NCBI GenBank assembly: GCA_937138275.1
Contig: CAKZOY010000106.1
Span: 1 to 19,948 of the forward strand
Origin: an uncultured Chloroflexota bacterium
GTDB lineage: Bacteria; Chloroflexota; Anaerolineae; B4-G1; DUEL01
Direction of reading: 5' to 3'
DNA: 19,948 bases
Shown here: in pieces, positions 6,811 to 13,653 of the stretch
Layout: every line of letters starts with the position of its first letter
How positions within the stretch are numbered: position 1 is the first letter of the stretch
Position numbers and translations under genes: made by a program
The notes under the pieces: generated by a model
What the model was told of the DNA's origin: nothing
Seen by the model: the letters and a program-made list of their open reading frames with translations, nothing else
The model's database searches: none

Positions 6811-6843
6811 AAGTGCCAGGCACCTCCCCGGTGCCTGGCACTT
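6811..6843. repeat. 14-bp perfect hairpin between gap and pgk
   Basis: AAGTGCCAGGCACC (6811-6824) is the exact reverse complement of 6830-6843, around a TCCCC loop. On the minus strand the hairpin sits between the gap stop and the pgk Shine-Dalgarno (about 5 nt from it) and has no T-run after it. It is therefore more like an mRNA-processing or stability hairpin, or a GTGCCTGGCAC-type dispersed repeat, than a terminator. On the plus strand CTTTTG overlaps its end. Confidence 0.8.
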
Positions 6844-6848
6844 TTGCA

Positions 6849-7859
6849 CTACAGGCTGCGCGCGACCAGCACAGCCAGGTCGGCCACCCGCACCGAATAG
6901 CCCCACTCGTTGTCGTACCAGACCAGCACCTTGATCATGCGCTCACCGATGACCGCGGTAAGGGAACCGTCCACGATAGCGGAGCGGGGATCGCCCTTGA
7001 AATCCACCGACACCAGCGGTTCCTCGGTGTAGCCCAGGATGCCCTTCATCCGCCCCTCGGCGGCGGCCTTGAAGGCGTTGTTGACCTCGTCGCGGGTCGC
7101 CGGCCGCTGCAGGGTGATGACGAAGTCGGAGATGGAGACGGTGGGAGTGGGCACCCGCAGGGCGATGCCGTCAAACTTCCCCTTCAGTTCGGGGATGACC
7201 AGCGCGACGGCCTTCGCCGCGCCCGTGGTGGTGGGGATGATGGAGAGCGCCGCGGCGCGCGCCCGTCGCAGGTCCTTGTGCGGCAGGTCCAGGATGCGCT
7301 GGTCGTTGGTGTAAGCGTGAACGGTGGTCAGCAGACCGTGCTCAATGCCGAAATTGTCGTGGAGGACTTTCGCCACCGGCGCAATTGAGTTGGTGGTGCA
7401 GGAGGCATTGGAGATAATGTGGTGTTTCTCCGGGTCGTACTTGTCCTCGTTGACGCCGATGACGATGGTGATGTCCTCGTTCTTTGCCGGTGCGGTGATG
7501 ATGACCTTGCGGGCGCCGGCGTTGATGTGCGCCACGGCCTTCTGGGCGTCGGTGAAGACGCCCGTGGACTCCACGACAATCTGAACCCCGAGGTCCTTCC
7601 AGGGGAGATTGGCGGGGTCCTTCTCGGCAAAGACGCGGACCTCTTTACCGTCTACCAGGAGGTTGCCCCCCTGGACTTCCACGGTGCCGTTGAAGTGGCC
7701 GTAGTTGGAGTCGTACTTGAGCAGGTGGGCCAGGACATCGGGAGAGGTGACGTCGTTGACCGCGACCACCTCCAGCAGGTCCCCGTAATAATCTCGCATG
7801 GCCTTGAACACCTGCCGCCCCACGCGGCCGAATCCGTTAATACCGACTTTTACGGTCAT
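6849..7859 (-). CDS. gap: Glyceraldehyde-3-phosphate dehydrogenase (type I)
   Basis: The enzyme catalyses the reversible phosphorylating oxidation of glyceraldehyde-3-phosphate. The 336-residue protein starts with the Rossmann segment VKVGINGFGRVGRQ (3-16). It carries the catalytic SNASCTTN with Cys154, His181 in TTVHAYTNDQ, the TTTGAAKAV segment (210-218) and the C-terminal WYDNEWGYSVRV. Asp36 in AVND suggests NAD preference, but this is not proof. An AGGAGG Shine-Dalgarno lies just before the ATG. A TATAAA on the minus strand (7885-7880) could be a -10 box, but no good -35 box was found. It is the first gene of a gap-pgk operon. Nothing separates the catabolic (GapA) from the anabolic (GapB) role by sequence here. 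Confidence 0.97.
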   Translation of the reverse strand: MTVKVGINGFGRVGRQVFKAMRDYYGDLLEVVAVNDVTSPDVLAHLLKYDSNYGHFNGTVEVQGGNLLVDGKEVRVFAEKDPANLPWKDLGVQIVVESTGVFTDAQKAVAHINAGARKVIITAPAKNEDITIVIGVNEDKYDPEKHHIISNASCTTNSIAPVAKVLHDNFGIEHGLLTTVHAYTNDQRILDLPHKDLRRARAAALSIIPTTTGAAKAVALVIPELKGKFDGIALRVPTPTVSISDFVITLQRPATRDEVNNAFKAAAEGRMKGILGYTEEPLVSVDFKGDPRSAIVDGSLTAVIGERMIKVLVWYDNEWGYSVRVADLAVLVARSL

Positions 7860-8156
7860 TGCAGAACCTCCTTTCTGAATTTATAATTAACTGGAGACTT
7901 TCTATGGGACGCGGGTTTACGCGGACGAGCGCGGATTTTTTTATAACCCAAAACACCGTTGGCTTTCCAGGAGCAACGGATGGTCTTCCCCCGCGCTCTT
8001 CCCTTTGCGGATAAAGGTCGTTCCCGCCTGGAAATTCATTCTTTGGCCACCCGCCCCGAAACCCCTCTTTTCCCCCTTCTCCCCTGTCGCGGCGGGGGAG
8101 AAGGAGGTCAGGGGGATGAGGGGGCGCTAAAGGCCAGACCCCGCCTGCACGAGGTC
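7860..8156. other. Gene-free repeat-rich stretch upstream of gap
   Basis: Frames here give low-complexity translations without family signs. Three decamer-like units ACGCGGGTTT, ACGCGGACGA and GCGCGGATTT lie at 7909-7938. An imperfect palindrome is at 8072-8107. The gap leader with its Shine-Dalgarno occupies the first 20 nt. No RNA gene was recognised. Confidence 0.55.
8072..8107. repeat. Imperfect 13-bp inverted repeat
   Basis: The CCCCCTTCTCCCC arm (8072-8084) pairs with 8095-8107 with one mismatch, around a 10-nt loop TGTCGCGGCG. There is no T-run on the minus strand, so it is not a convincing terminator. It looks like a dispersed intergenic palindrome. Confidence 0.6.
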
Positions 8157-8461
8157 TTAACATAGGCCCAACTCTCGCCACGCGCCAGAGGCGTTTTCAA
8201 AGGCATTATACAGGTTATGGATGTAATAAGCAGTGACAATTTTCCCCTCTTCGCTATTCCAGACGTCCCGCGTAGCGACCCAGAGCGGCGTAGAGTTCGG
8301 CGATGACTTTCAGGGCGAAATATTCCTCTGCGTCCAGGGCCTTTTCTATCGCAATGTCCACATCGGAGTTCGGTCCCATCTCTCCAGGGCGGGTCACCGA
8401 ACCGAAGGAGATGCTCTCAGGCCGCCGCAATCTCCTCCGCCGTCCATGTCCGTCCGCTCAT
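8157..8461 (-). pseudogene. Decayed MNT nucleotidyltransferase / HEPN-like module
   Basis: This is a relic seen only by joining frames on the minus strand. An ATG at 8461-8459 overlaps the yvcK stop as ATGA and encodes MSGRTWTAEEIAAA before a TGA (8419-8417). From 8418 to 8254, the frame of yvcK encodes SISFGSVTRPGEMGPNSD and continues VDIAIEKALDAEEYFALKV to a TAG. The GS followed by DVD eleven residues later is the minimal nucleotidyltransferase (MNT) motif. A third piece in another frame, about 8280-8157, reads IVTAYYIHNLYNAFENASGA and ends at TAA. This resembles the helix pair of HEPN partners of MNT proteins. About ten residues are missing before the FGS motif, and at least two frame changes are needed, so no working protein is expected. 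The MNT part is well supported; the HEPN part is a weaker inference. Confidence 0.65.
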
Positions 8462-9741
8462 CGTCGGTTCTCCAGAAGCGACATCAGCGCGCGCGCCAGT
8501 TTCTCACTATCGTGCCGCCAGGGATGGGCCGGGTCCACCAGGTCCGCAGTGATCAGGGTACAGGTGGAATCAGGGGGAAGTTCCAGTCGGGGCACCTCCA
8601 CTCCCTCCGGCAAGGCGTCCGCGTAGGCAAAGTTGTTATTAGCCAGGACGATCGGGAAGAGATCTCGCCCGATGTGCCGCTCCAGTGCGGCGACGTGATC
8701 GCCCACCGTATAGCCGTCGGTCTCACCCCGCTGAGTCGCCACATTGCAGACGTAGACGCGCAGCGCGCGGCTGGCTGCAATCGCCTGCGCGATCTCCCGC
8801 ACCAGCAGATTGGGCAGGACACTGGTATAAAGGGACCCGGGACCCGCCACAATCAGGTCGGCTTCCAGTATGGCCCGCACGGCCCGCGGGTAGGCGGGGA
8901 CGTCGTCCGGCTCCAGGTAGACCCGTTCTATCGTCCCGCCGGTACGGGTAATCTCGGATTCTCCGGCCACGCGCCGCACCTGAGCGGGCTCCTCCCGCAG
9001 GTCCCCCATCAGCGTGACACTGTGCAATGTACTGGGCATCACCTCCCCTCGTACCGCCAGGACGCGGCTGGATTCCAGAACGGCGCGCTCAAAAGAGCCC
9101 GTCACCTCGGCCATCGCGGTGATGAAGAGATTGCCGAAACTATGACCGTCCAGGCCGGCCTCCGCGGAAACGGAGGGGAAGCGGTACTGGAACAGTTGCG
9201 TGATCAGCGCCTCATCATCAGCCAGAGCGGCGATGCAGTTCCGAATATCCCCTGGGGGAAGTACTCCCAGGGCGCGCCGCAGACGGCCGGAACTCCCCCC
9301 GTCGTCGGCAACGGTGACGATGGCGGTGATGTTGGAGGTATAGGCTTTCAGCCCGCGCAAAAGGGTCGCCAGTCCATGCCCGCCACCGATGGCGACCACT
9401 TTGGGCCCATGGGTGCCCTGCCGGTATCGGTAGAGGGCCTCCACCACTTCCTGACCATCCCGAATAAAGGGGGAAAGAAGCGCCCGGTTCAGGCCCACCA
9501 ATCCACCGGCGACCAGGGCCAGGCCGATCAGGATAAAAAACAGCGCCCGCACCCAGAGGGGCAGAAAAGAGAGGGACAGGTAACCGGTGATTTGTGGAAT
9601 CGGATAAACCTGCCCGATAATGAGGCCAATACCCAGCGCGGAGAGGACGATCCCCATAGCCAGTATCAGCAGCCAGCGTTTGACACCGATGCCGGGCCGC
9701 AGCCACTTCAGTTGTGACCGCACCAACTCAGGCAATGACAT
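8458..9741 (-). CDS. yvcK: Membrane-anchored YvcK/CofD-family gluconeogenesis factor
   Basis: YvcK proteins are CofD-like regulators needed in Bacillus for growth on gluconeogenic carbon sources and for correct cell-wall synthesis. Homologues bind UDP-GlcNAc. The 427-residue product has two predicted N-terminal membrane helices (about 23-43 and 64-85). The cytoplasmic domain carries GGGHGLATLLRGLK (119-132), TVADDGGSSGRLR (143-155), PPGDIRNCIAAL (162-173), GHSFGNLF, GPGSLYTSVLPNLLV and CNVATQRGETDGYTVGDH. The classic B. subtilis form lacks the membrane part. It is transcribed from its own promoter (9826-9854), divergent to apgM. Its stop overlaps the start of the MNT relic. The usual rapZ and whiA neighbours are absent. 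Its closeness to gap-pgk, apgM, pckG and glmU fits a role in gluconeogenesis and the cell wall. Confidence 0.93.
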   Translation of the reverse strand: MSLPELVRSQLKWLRPGIGVKRWLLILAMGIVLSALGIGLIIGQVYPIPQITGYLSLSFLPLWVRALFFILIGLALVAGGLVGLNRALLSPFIRDGQEVVEALYRYRQGTHGPKVVAIGGGHGLATLLRGLKAYTSNITAIVTVADDGGSSGRLRRALGVLPPGDIRNCIAALADDEALITQLFQYRFPSVSAEAGLDGHSFGNLFITAMAEVTGSFERAVLESSRVLAVRGEVMPSTLHSVTLMGDLREEPAQVRRVAGESEITRTGGTIERVYLEPDDVPAYPRAVRAILEADLIVAGPGSLYTSVLPNLLVREIAQAIAASRALRVYVCNVATQRGETDGYTVGDHVAALERHIGRDLFPIVLANNNFAYADALPEGVEVPRLELPPDSTCTLITADLVDPAHPWRHDSEKLARALMSLLENRR

Positions 9742-9778
9742 CCCGTTTCCCCATTCCGCTGTGGAGATCCTCCCTTGT

Positions 9779-9805
9779 GTTCCGGGGAAATGTCGCTCCC
9801 GGAAC
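9779..9805. promoter_or_regulatory. Stem-loop in the yvcK mRNA leader
   Basis: GTTCCGGG (9779-9786) and CCCGGAAC (9798-9805) are exact reverse complements around an 11-nt loop. They lie between the yvcK -10 box and its ATG, so they would fold in the 5' untranslated RNA about 38-64 nt before the start codon. The alternative is a DNA operator for a dimeric regulator. No T-run follows, so attenuation is not obvious. Confidence 0.45.
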
Positions 9806-9825
9806 GATGCCCCTCAATCTGTCTT

Positions 9826-9854
9826 TTTGTACTACAAACGTGCCACTTTGTCAA
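9826..9854 (-). promoter_or_regulatory. Sigma-70-like promoter of yvcK
   Basis: A perfect -35 box TTGACA (9854-9849) and a -10 box TACAAA (9831-9826, 4 of 6) are separated by 17 bp on the minus strand. The transcript would begin near 9819, giving a leader of about 78 nt before yvcK. Confidence 0.6.
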
Positions 9855-9957
9855 ACGGGGGCCGTGCGTGCGCCGCATTCACAGCCCTACCCTGCTCCTC
9901 TTCCCCGTCAAGGCGTAATCTGAACATCTTGAAGACCATTTTCCTGCCAATTGTCAC

Positions 9958-9986
9958 TTGACATAGTAGTGATTTGAGGTTAGGAT
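9958..9986 (+). promoter_or_regulatory. Sigma-70-like promoter of apgM
   Basis: A perfect -35 box TTGACA (9958-9963) and a -10 box TAGGAT (9981-9986, 4 of 6) are separated by 17 bp. The transcript would begin near 9993, giving a leader of about 78 nt before the apgM ATG. The promoter would drive apgM and glcF, and perhaps more genes downstream. Confidence 0.65.
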
Positions 9987-10070
9987 TAAGAAATAGGTTC
10001 GCTGGAATTTACCAGCCTGATGACTGCTTTCCCCTACCGAGGGCGATCCCGCTTATGCAAAGGAGCGTTC

Positions 10071-11279
10071 ATGGACTCACTGGACCTTATCCAAGAACTG
10101 ACCGTAGAAAGCCGCAGCAAAATTCTCCTGCTGGTGATGGACGGCCTGGGCGGCCTGCCGATGACCCCCGGCGGGCCGACGGAACTGGAGGCCGCGCGCA
10201 CGCCGAATCTGGACGCGCTGGCGGCGCGCGGGATTTGTGGCCTGAGCACCCCCATCGCGCCGGGCATTGTCCCGGGCAGCGGTCCGGCCCATCTGGCCCT
10301 CTTCGGCTATGACCCTCTCCGCTACGAGATCGGCCGCGGCGTCCTGGAGGCCCTGGGCATCGGCTTTGACCTGCAGCCCCAGGACATCGCCGCCCGCGGC
10401 AATTTCTGCACCCTGGACCCGCAGACCGGCGTCATCACCGACCGGCGCGCCGGGCGGATTCCCACCGAGGTCGGCGCGCGTCTCTGCGCCAAACTCCGCA
10501 CCATCCGGCTCCCCGGTGTGGAGGTCTTCGTGGAGCCGGTCAAGGAGTACCGCTTCGTCCTGGTCCTGCGCGGGGAGGGGCTGGAAGACGGCCTCACCGA
10601 GACCGACCCCCAGCAGGTGGGCAAGCCGCCTCTGCCGGTCTACCCCACCCGTCCTGAGGCCGCCCGGACTGCCGAGTTGCTGAACCAGTGGATGGCCGAG
10701 GCGCGCCGCATCCTCGCCGACGAGTACCCCGCCAACGGCTGCAACCTGCGCGGGATGGCAAAGGACCCGGGCCTCCCCAAGATGCCCGACATCTACGGTA
10801 TGCGCTGCGCCGCCATCGCCACCTACCCGATGTACCGGGGCGTGGCGAAACTGGCCGGGATGGACGTCCTCCCCACCGGTGAGACGCTGGAGGACCAGGT
10901 AGAAACTCTGAAGGCCCACTGGTCGGAATACGATTTCTTCTTCTTCCACGTGAAGAAGACCGACAGCGCCGGAGAGGACGGCGACTTTGCGCGCAAGGTG
11001 GAAGTGATTGAGCACGTGGACCATATCCTCCCGGACATCCTGGCCCTGGAGCCGGACGTGGTCATCGTGACCGGCGACCACTCCACCCCGGCCGTCTGGA
11101 AGGCCCACTCCTGGCACGAACTGCCCGTCCTGCTCTGGTCCCGCTACGTCTGCCCGGACGAGGTGACCCAGTTCGGGGAGCGGCCCTGTATGCGCGGAGG
11201 GCTGGGCCACATTCGCCACATAGACCTGATGCCTCTGGCAATGGCCTACGCGGGCCGTCTGACCAAGTTCGGCGCGTAA
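10071..11279 (+). CDS. apgM: 2,3-bisphosphoglycerate-independent phosphoglycerate mutase, archaeal type
   Basis: The enzyme interconverts 3-phosphoglycerate and 2-phosphoglycerate through a phosphoserine intermediate with two divalent metals. It belongs to the alkaline-phosphatase superfamily. The 402-residue protein has metal ligand Asp24 in LLLVMDGLGG, ARTPNLDALAARG (42-54), the nucleophile region PGSGPAHLALFGYDP with Ser70, the HVKKTDSAGEDGD motif (293-305) and VTGDHSTP (333-340) with Asp336-His337, plus His346 in the C-terminal metal site. It is shorter than the ~510-residue GpmI and matches the ApgM/COG3635 group. The ATG at 10071 is chosen over the upstream in-frame one (10020) because AAGGAG lies 5 nt before it and the upstream residues are not family-like. 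glcF follows 24 nt downstream. Confidence 0.93.
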   Translation: MDSLDLIQELTVESRSKILLLVMDGLGGLPMTPGGPTELEAARTPNLDALAARGICGLSTPIAPGIVPGSGPAHLALFGYDPLRYEIGRGVLEALGIGFDLQPQDIAARGNFCTLDPQTGVITDRRAGRIPTEVGARLCAKLRTIRLPGVEVFVEPVKEYRFVLVLRGEGLEDGLTETDPQQVGKPPLPVYPTRPEAARTAELLNQWMAEARRILADEYPANGCNLRGMAKDPGLPKMPDIYGMRCAAIATYPMYRGVAKLAGMDVLPTGETLEDQVETLKAHWSEYDFFFFHVKKTDSAGEDGDFARKVEVIEHVDHILPDILALEPDVVIVTGDHSTPAVWKAHSWHELPVLLWSRYVCPDEVTQFGERPCMRGGLGHIRHIDLMPLAMAYAGRLTKFGA

Positions 11280-11303
11280 AAATCCCTTTCTGCAGAGGAA
11301 GAC

Positions 11304-12473
11304 ATGCCCACCGATCTGCCACATCGCATCTCCGAAGACGAGTATCTGCACTGTATTCGCTGCGGCCTCTGCCTGGCGTCCTGTCCCACCTACCGGTTGA
11401 CACTGAACGAGACGGACTCCCCCCGCGCCCGCATCGCCCTTCTGCGGGCGGTTCGGGAGGGGCTGCTGGAACGGCCCACCGACCGCACGGCAGCCCAGTT
11501 CTTCCGCTGTCTTCTCTGCGGGGCCTGCACCTTCGTCTGCCCCAGCGGGGTGACGGTGGACCGTATCCTGGAACTGACGCGCGGGGAGATGGCGGAAGTA
11601 GGGCTCCTCCCCCAGCCGCTGGCCGCGCTGAACGAACGGGTCCGTCGGACCGGGAATATCTCTGCCGAACCCGGGGAGAGCCGACTTCTCTGGGCGTCCA
11701 ACCTGCCCGCGCCGCCCCGCGGAATGGAGCGTAAGCAGGCTGAAGTCGTCTACTTCGTCGGCTGCGTCGGTGCGCTGTTCCCCCGCAGTTATGCCCTTCC
11801 CCAGTCCTTCGTCCAGATTCTGGACCGGGGCGGGGTGGAGTACGTCCTGCTGGGCGCGGAGGAATGGTGTTGCGGGTATCCCCTGGCGATCAACGGCGAC
11901 CTGGAGGGGGCCCGCCAGATGATGCAACGCAACCTGGAAGCGGTCCGGGCCACCGGTGCGCGCACGATTGTCACCACCTGTCCGTCCTGTTTCCACTTCT
12001 GGAAGCACACCTATCCGGTCGCGCTGGGGGAGGACCTGGGGATAGAGGTTCAGCATGCCACGGAGTTTCTGGCCGACCTGCTGGAGGCGGGACGGTTGCC
12101 GCTGCGGGACGACCCACCGGAGCAGGTGGTGACGTACCACGACCCCTGCGACCTGGGGCGCAAGAGTGGGGTCTTCACCGCCCCCCGGCGCATCCTGAAG
12201 GGCATTCCGGGGGTGCGTCTGGTGGAGATGGCGGAGAATCGGGGCGGATCGCACTGCTGCGGGGGCGGCGGCAACCTGGAGAGTATGGACCCGGCGCTCA
12301 GCCAGGCGATCGCTGCCCGGCGCATCCGCCAGGCGGCGGAGACGGGCGCGTCGGTGGTCGTTTCCGCCTGTCAACAGTGTGAGCGCACGCTGACGGGCGC
12401 CGCCCGCGCCGAGCGCCTCCGCCTGCGGGTCAAGGACATCGCCGAAATCCTGCTGGAGGCGCTGAGGGAGTGA
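11304..12473 (+). CDS. GlcF-like iron-sulfur oxidoreductase subunit (two 4Fe-4S, two CCG domains)
   Basis: This is an electron-transfer subunit of the GlcF/HdrD/LutA-like group, which pairs with FAD-dependent 2-hydroxyacid dehydrogenases. The 389-residue protein has two 4Fe-4S clusters near the N-terminus: C17, C20, C23 and C27 (CIRCGLCLASCP), and C69, C72, C75 and C79 (CLLCGACTFVCP). Two cysteine-rich CCG domains follow. The first has C154, C189-C190, C226 and C229; the second has C282, C318-C319, C356 and C359. No membrane helix is seen. It lies 24 nt after apgM with an AGAGGA ribosome-binding site, so it is probably co-transcribed with it. The FAD partner glcD-like gene lies 1.8 kb downstream beyond three small genes. 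The substrate (glycolate, D-lactate or other) cannot be told from this subunit. Confidence 0.9.
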   Translation: MPTDLPHRISEDEYLHCIRCGLCLASCPTYRLTLNETDSPRARIALLRAVREGLLERPTDRTAAQFFRCLLCGACTFVCPSGVTVDRILELTRGEMAEVGLLPQPLAALNERVRRTGNISAEPGESRLLWASNLPAPPRGMERKQAEVVYFVGCVGALFPRSYALPQSFVQILDRGGVEYVLLGAEEWCCGYPLAINGDLEGARQMMQRNLEAVRATGARTIVTTCPSCFHFWKHTYPVALGEDLGIEVQHATEFLADLLEAGRLPLRDDPPEQVVTYHDPCDLGRKSGVFTAPRRILKGIPGVRLVEMAENRGGSHCCGGGGNLESMDPALSQAIAARRIRQAAETGASVVVSACQQCERTLTGAARAERLRLRVKDIAEILLEALRE

Positions 12474-12530
12474 CTTCTGCCGGGGGCGAAACCGGATGAT
12501 GCCCCTGTTGAGGCGATGGCGTCTCTTCTA

Positions 12531-12631
12531 ACTGCGGAGCACGCAGAGATCGCTGAGGGTTAGGAAATTGGTGGATTGAGAATTGGTGAAATCCGCTACC
12601 AGCTCTCTGCGAACCCAGCGTTCTCGGCGGT
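12531..12631. repeat. Inverted pair of CTCTGCG-type repeats enclosing AATTGGTG repeats
   Basis: The 27-nt segments 12531-12557 and 12605-12631 are inverted copies with 20 of 27 positions matching; both are built from CTCTGCG/GCGTTCTC-like units. Between them, AATTGGTG-type units recur (12566-12573 and 12581-12588). The region fills the 195-nt gap between the GlcF-like gene and the HAD gene. Translation of the open frame upstream of the HAD start comes from this repeat, which argues against the longer start. Confidence 0.6.
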
Positions 12632-12652
12632 AAAGAACTTCTATCGGGTCAC

Positions 12653-12671
12653 GGGAGGAGAAACGCTCTTG
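12653..12671 (+). promoter_or_regulatory. Shine-Dalgarno deciding a TTG start for the HAD gene
   Basis: GGGAGGAG (12653-12660) lies 8 nt before TTG 12669. No ATG or GTG in frame lies close enough to keep the first HAD motif, so TTG is the likely start codon. Confidence 0.6.
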
Positions 12672-13319
12672 CAGTTGACATGTGAAGGCGTCCTGTGCGA
12701 TATGGACGGCGTTCTGATTGATTCCACGGAATGCGTCAGGCGCCACTGGGAGGAGTGGGCGCGCCGGCACAGCATTGAGATGGACCGCATTATGCGCATC
12801 GCCCATGGGCAGCGCCCCGTAGAGACGATGCAGGCAGTAGCGCCGCATCTGGACGTTGTCCGGGAAGCGGAGGCCTTTACGGCGCTGGAATTGGCCGATA
12901 CCGAAGGGATCGTGGCGCTGGAGGGTGCCCGGGAGTTTCTCCAGAGTTTGCAGGGCGCCCGATGGGGGATCGTGACCTCCGCCAGCCGCGATCTGGCGCT
13001 GGCCCGGCTGGCCGCGGCGGGCCTGCCCGTGCCGCCGGTTCTCGTCAGCGGGGATGATGTGGCGAGGGGAAAACCGGCGCCGGATCCGTACAGGGAGGGT
13101 GTGAAGCGGTTGGGATGCGCGGCCCATGCTTGCGTCGCGATAGAAGATGCCCCCGCCGGGATCCAATCCGCCAGCGCGGCCGGCCTGCATGTCATCGCAG
13201 TCGCATCCACCCATCCGAAGCACGCCCTGGATGGTTCCATCATCGTGGATTCGCTGTCTGTGCTGAAGGTGATACAGAACAAAAGCACGGCATCGCTGTT
13301 GATCGTGGCAGCGACATAA
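12669..13319 (+). CDS. HAD-superfamily sugar/glycerol-phosphate phosphatase-like protein
   Basis: This is a haloacid-dehalogenase subfamily IA phosphatase. The 216-residue protein has motif I DMDGVLIDS (D11 nucleophile, D13 acid/base), motif II VTSAS with Ser104, motif III Lys135 in GKPAPDPY, and motif IV IEDAPAGI with E159 and D160. The cap helix contains IAHGQRP (44-50), which resembles the HGxR segment of GPP/DOG-type (glycerol-3-phosphate, 2-deoxyglucose-6-phosphate) phosphatases. The TTG start is chosen from the Shine-Dalgarno and motif I position. Lying between GlcF- and GlcD-like genes, it might instead supply glycolate from 2-phosphoglycolate, but that is speculation. The cupin gene starts 41 nt downstream. 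The substrate is unknown. Confidence 0.85.
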   Translation: MQLTCEGVLCDMDGVLIDSTECVRRHWEEWARRHSIEMDRIMRIAHGQRPVETMQAVAPHLDVVREAEAFTALELADTEGIVALEGAREFLQSLQGARWGIVTSASRDLALARLAAAGLPVPPVLVSGDDVARGKPAPDPYREGVKRLGCAAHACVAIEDAPAGIQSASAAGLHVIAVASTHPKHALDGSIIVDSLSVLKVIQNKSTASLLIVAAT

Positions 13320-13360
13320 CCGATGGCGACCTGAGAGACCTGAGTAGGGGAGGAATGCCG

Positions 13361-13636
13361 ATGAGCGCCATTCAGATTGAACGCAACCCCGATGAGAAGC
13401 GTCTGCAGGAACTGGGTGTGCGGCACTGGCCCATCTGGACCAAGGAGGTGTCGGAATTCCCGTGGGAGTACGACACCGATGAGGTCTGTTATGTCCTGGA
13501 GGGGGAGGTCGTCGTCACCCCCGAAGGCGGCGAACCGGTGCACATCCGGGCAGGCGACCTGGTGCGGTTCCCCCAGGGGATGCGGTGTACCTGGAAAGTC
13601 CTCCAGCCCATCCGGAAGCACTACCATTTCCCGTAG
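13361..13636 (+). CDS. Small cupin-domain protein (DUF861/cupin_3-like)
   Basis: This is a single-domain 91-residue cupin. It shows the FPWEYDTDEVCYVLEGEVVV segment (33-52) of cupin motif 1, with Glu and Tyr replacing most histidines, and IRAGDLVRFPQGMRCTWKV (62-80) of motif 2. The C-terminus HYHFP is typical of the short DUF861 group. Related proteins include ureidoglycine-aminohydrolase-like and ethanolamine-utilisation cupins; no reaction can be assigned here. The ATG at 13361 is chosen because GGGGAGGA (13347-13354) is 6 nt upstream, while the ATG at 13355 directly abuts that site. It lies 17 nt before the flavin reductase gene and is probably co-transcribed with it and the HAD gene. Confidence 0.85.
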   Translation: MSAIQIERNPDEKRLQELGVRHWPIWTKEVSEFPWEYDTDEVCYVLEGEVVVTPEGGEPVHIRAGDLVRFPQGMRCTWKVLQPIRKHYHFP

Positions 13637-13653
13637 CGTGGAGGGAAGGAGCG

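Larger units (their letters stand above)
9742..10070. other. Divergent promoter region between yvcK and apgM
   Basis: This is a 329-bp gene-free stretch. It holds a minus-strand promoter for yvcK (9826-9854), a plus-strand promoter for apgM (9958-9986) and a stem-loop in the yvcK leader (9779-9805). In the apgM leader there is a small GCTGG-AATTTA-CCAGC inverted repeat (near 10001-10016). No known riboswitch was recognised. Confidence 0.6.

Noticed and set aside
7837..8181. 114-codon minus-strand open frame upstream of gap
   Set aside because: Its translation is Pro/Gly/Arg-rich and derives from intergenic repeats. It overlaps the gap start and has no family look.
10077..12374. 765-codon open frame on the minus strand opposite apgM and glcF
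   Set aside because: It lies wholly antisense to two genes with intact motifs, and its translation is His/Gln/Gly/Arg-rich without family features. Long antisense frames are common in GC-rich codon usage.
12489..12511. Terminator hairpin after the GlcF-like gene
   Set aside because: Only a 5-bp GGGGC/GCCCC stem with a 13-nt loop and no T-run.
12576..12668. N-terminal extension of the HAD phosphatase
   Set aside because: These codons come from the CTCTGCG/AATTGGTG repeat, and a good Shine-Dalgarno places the start at 12669, directly before motif I.
12674..12702. Perfect TTGACA within the HAD gene as a promoter
   Set aside because: The position 17 bp downstream reads CGATAT, which is a poor -10 box, and it lies inside the coding region.
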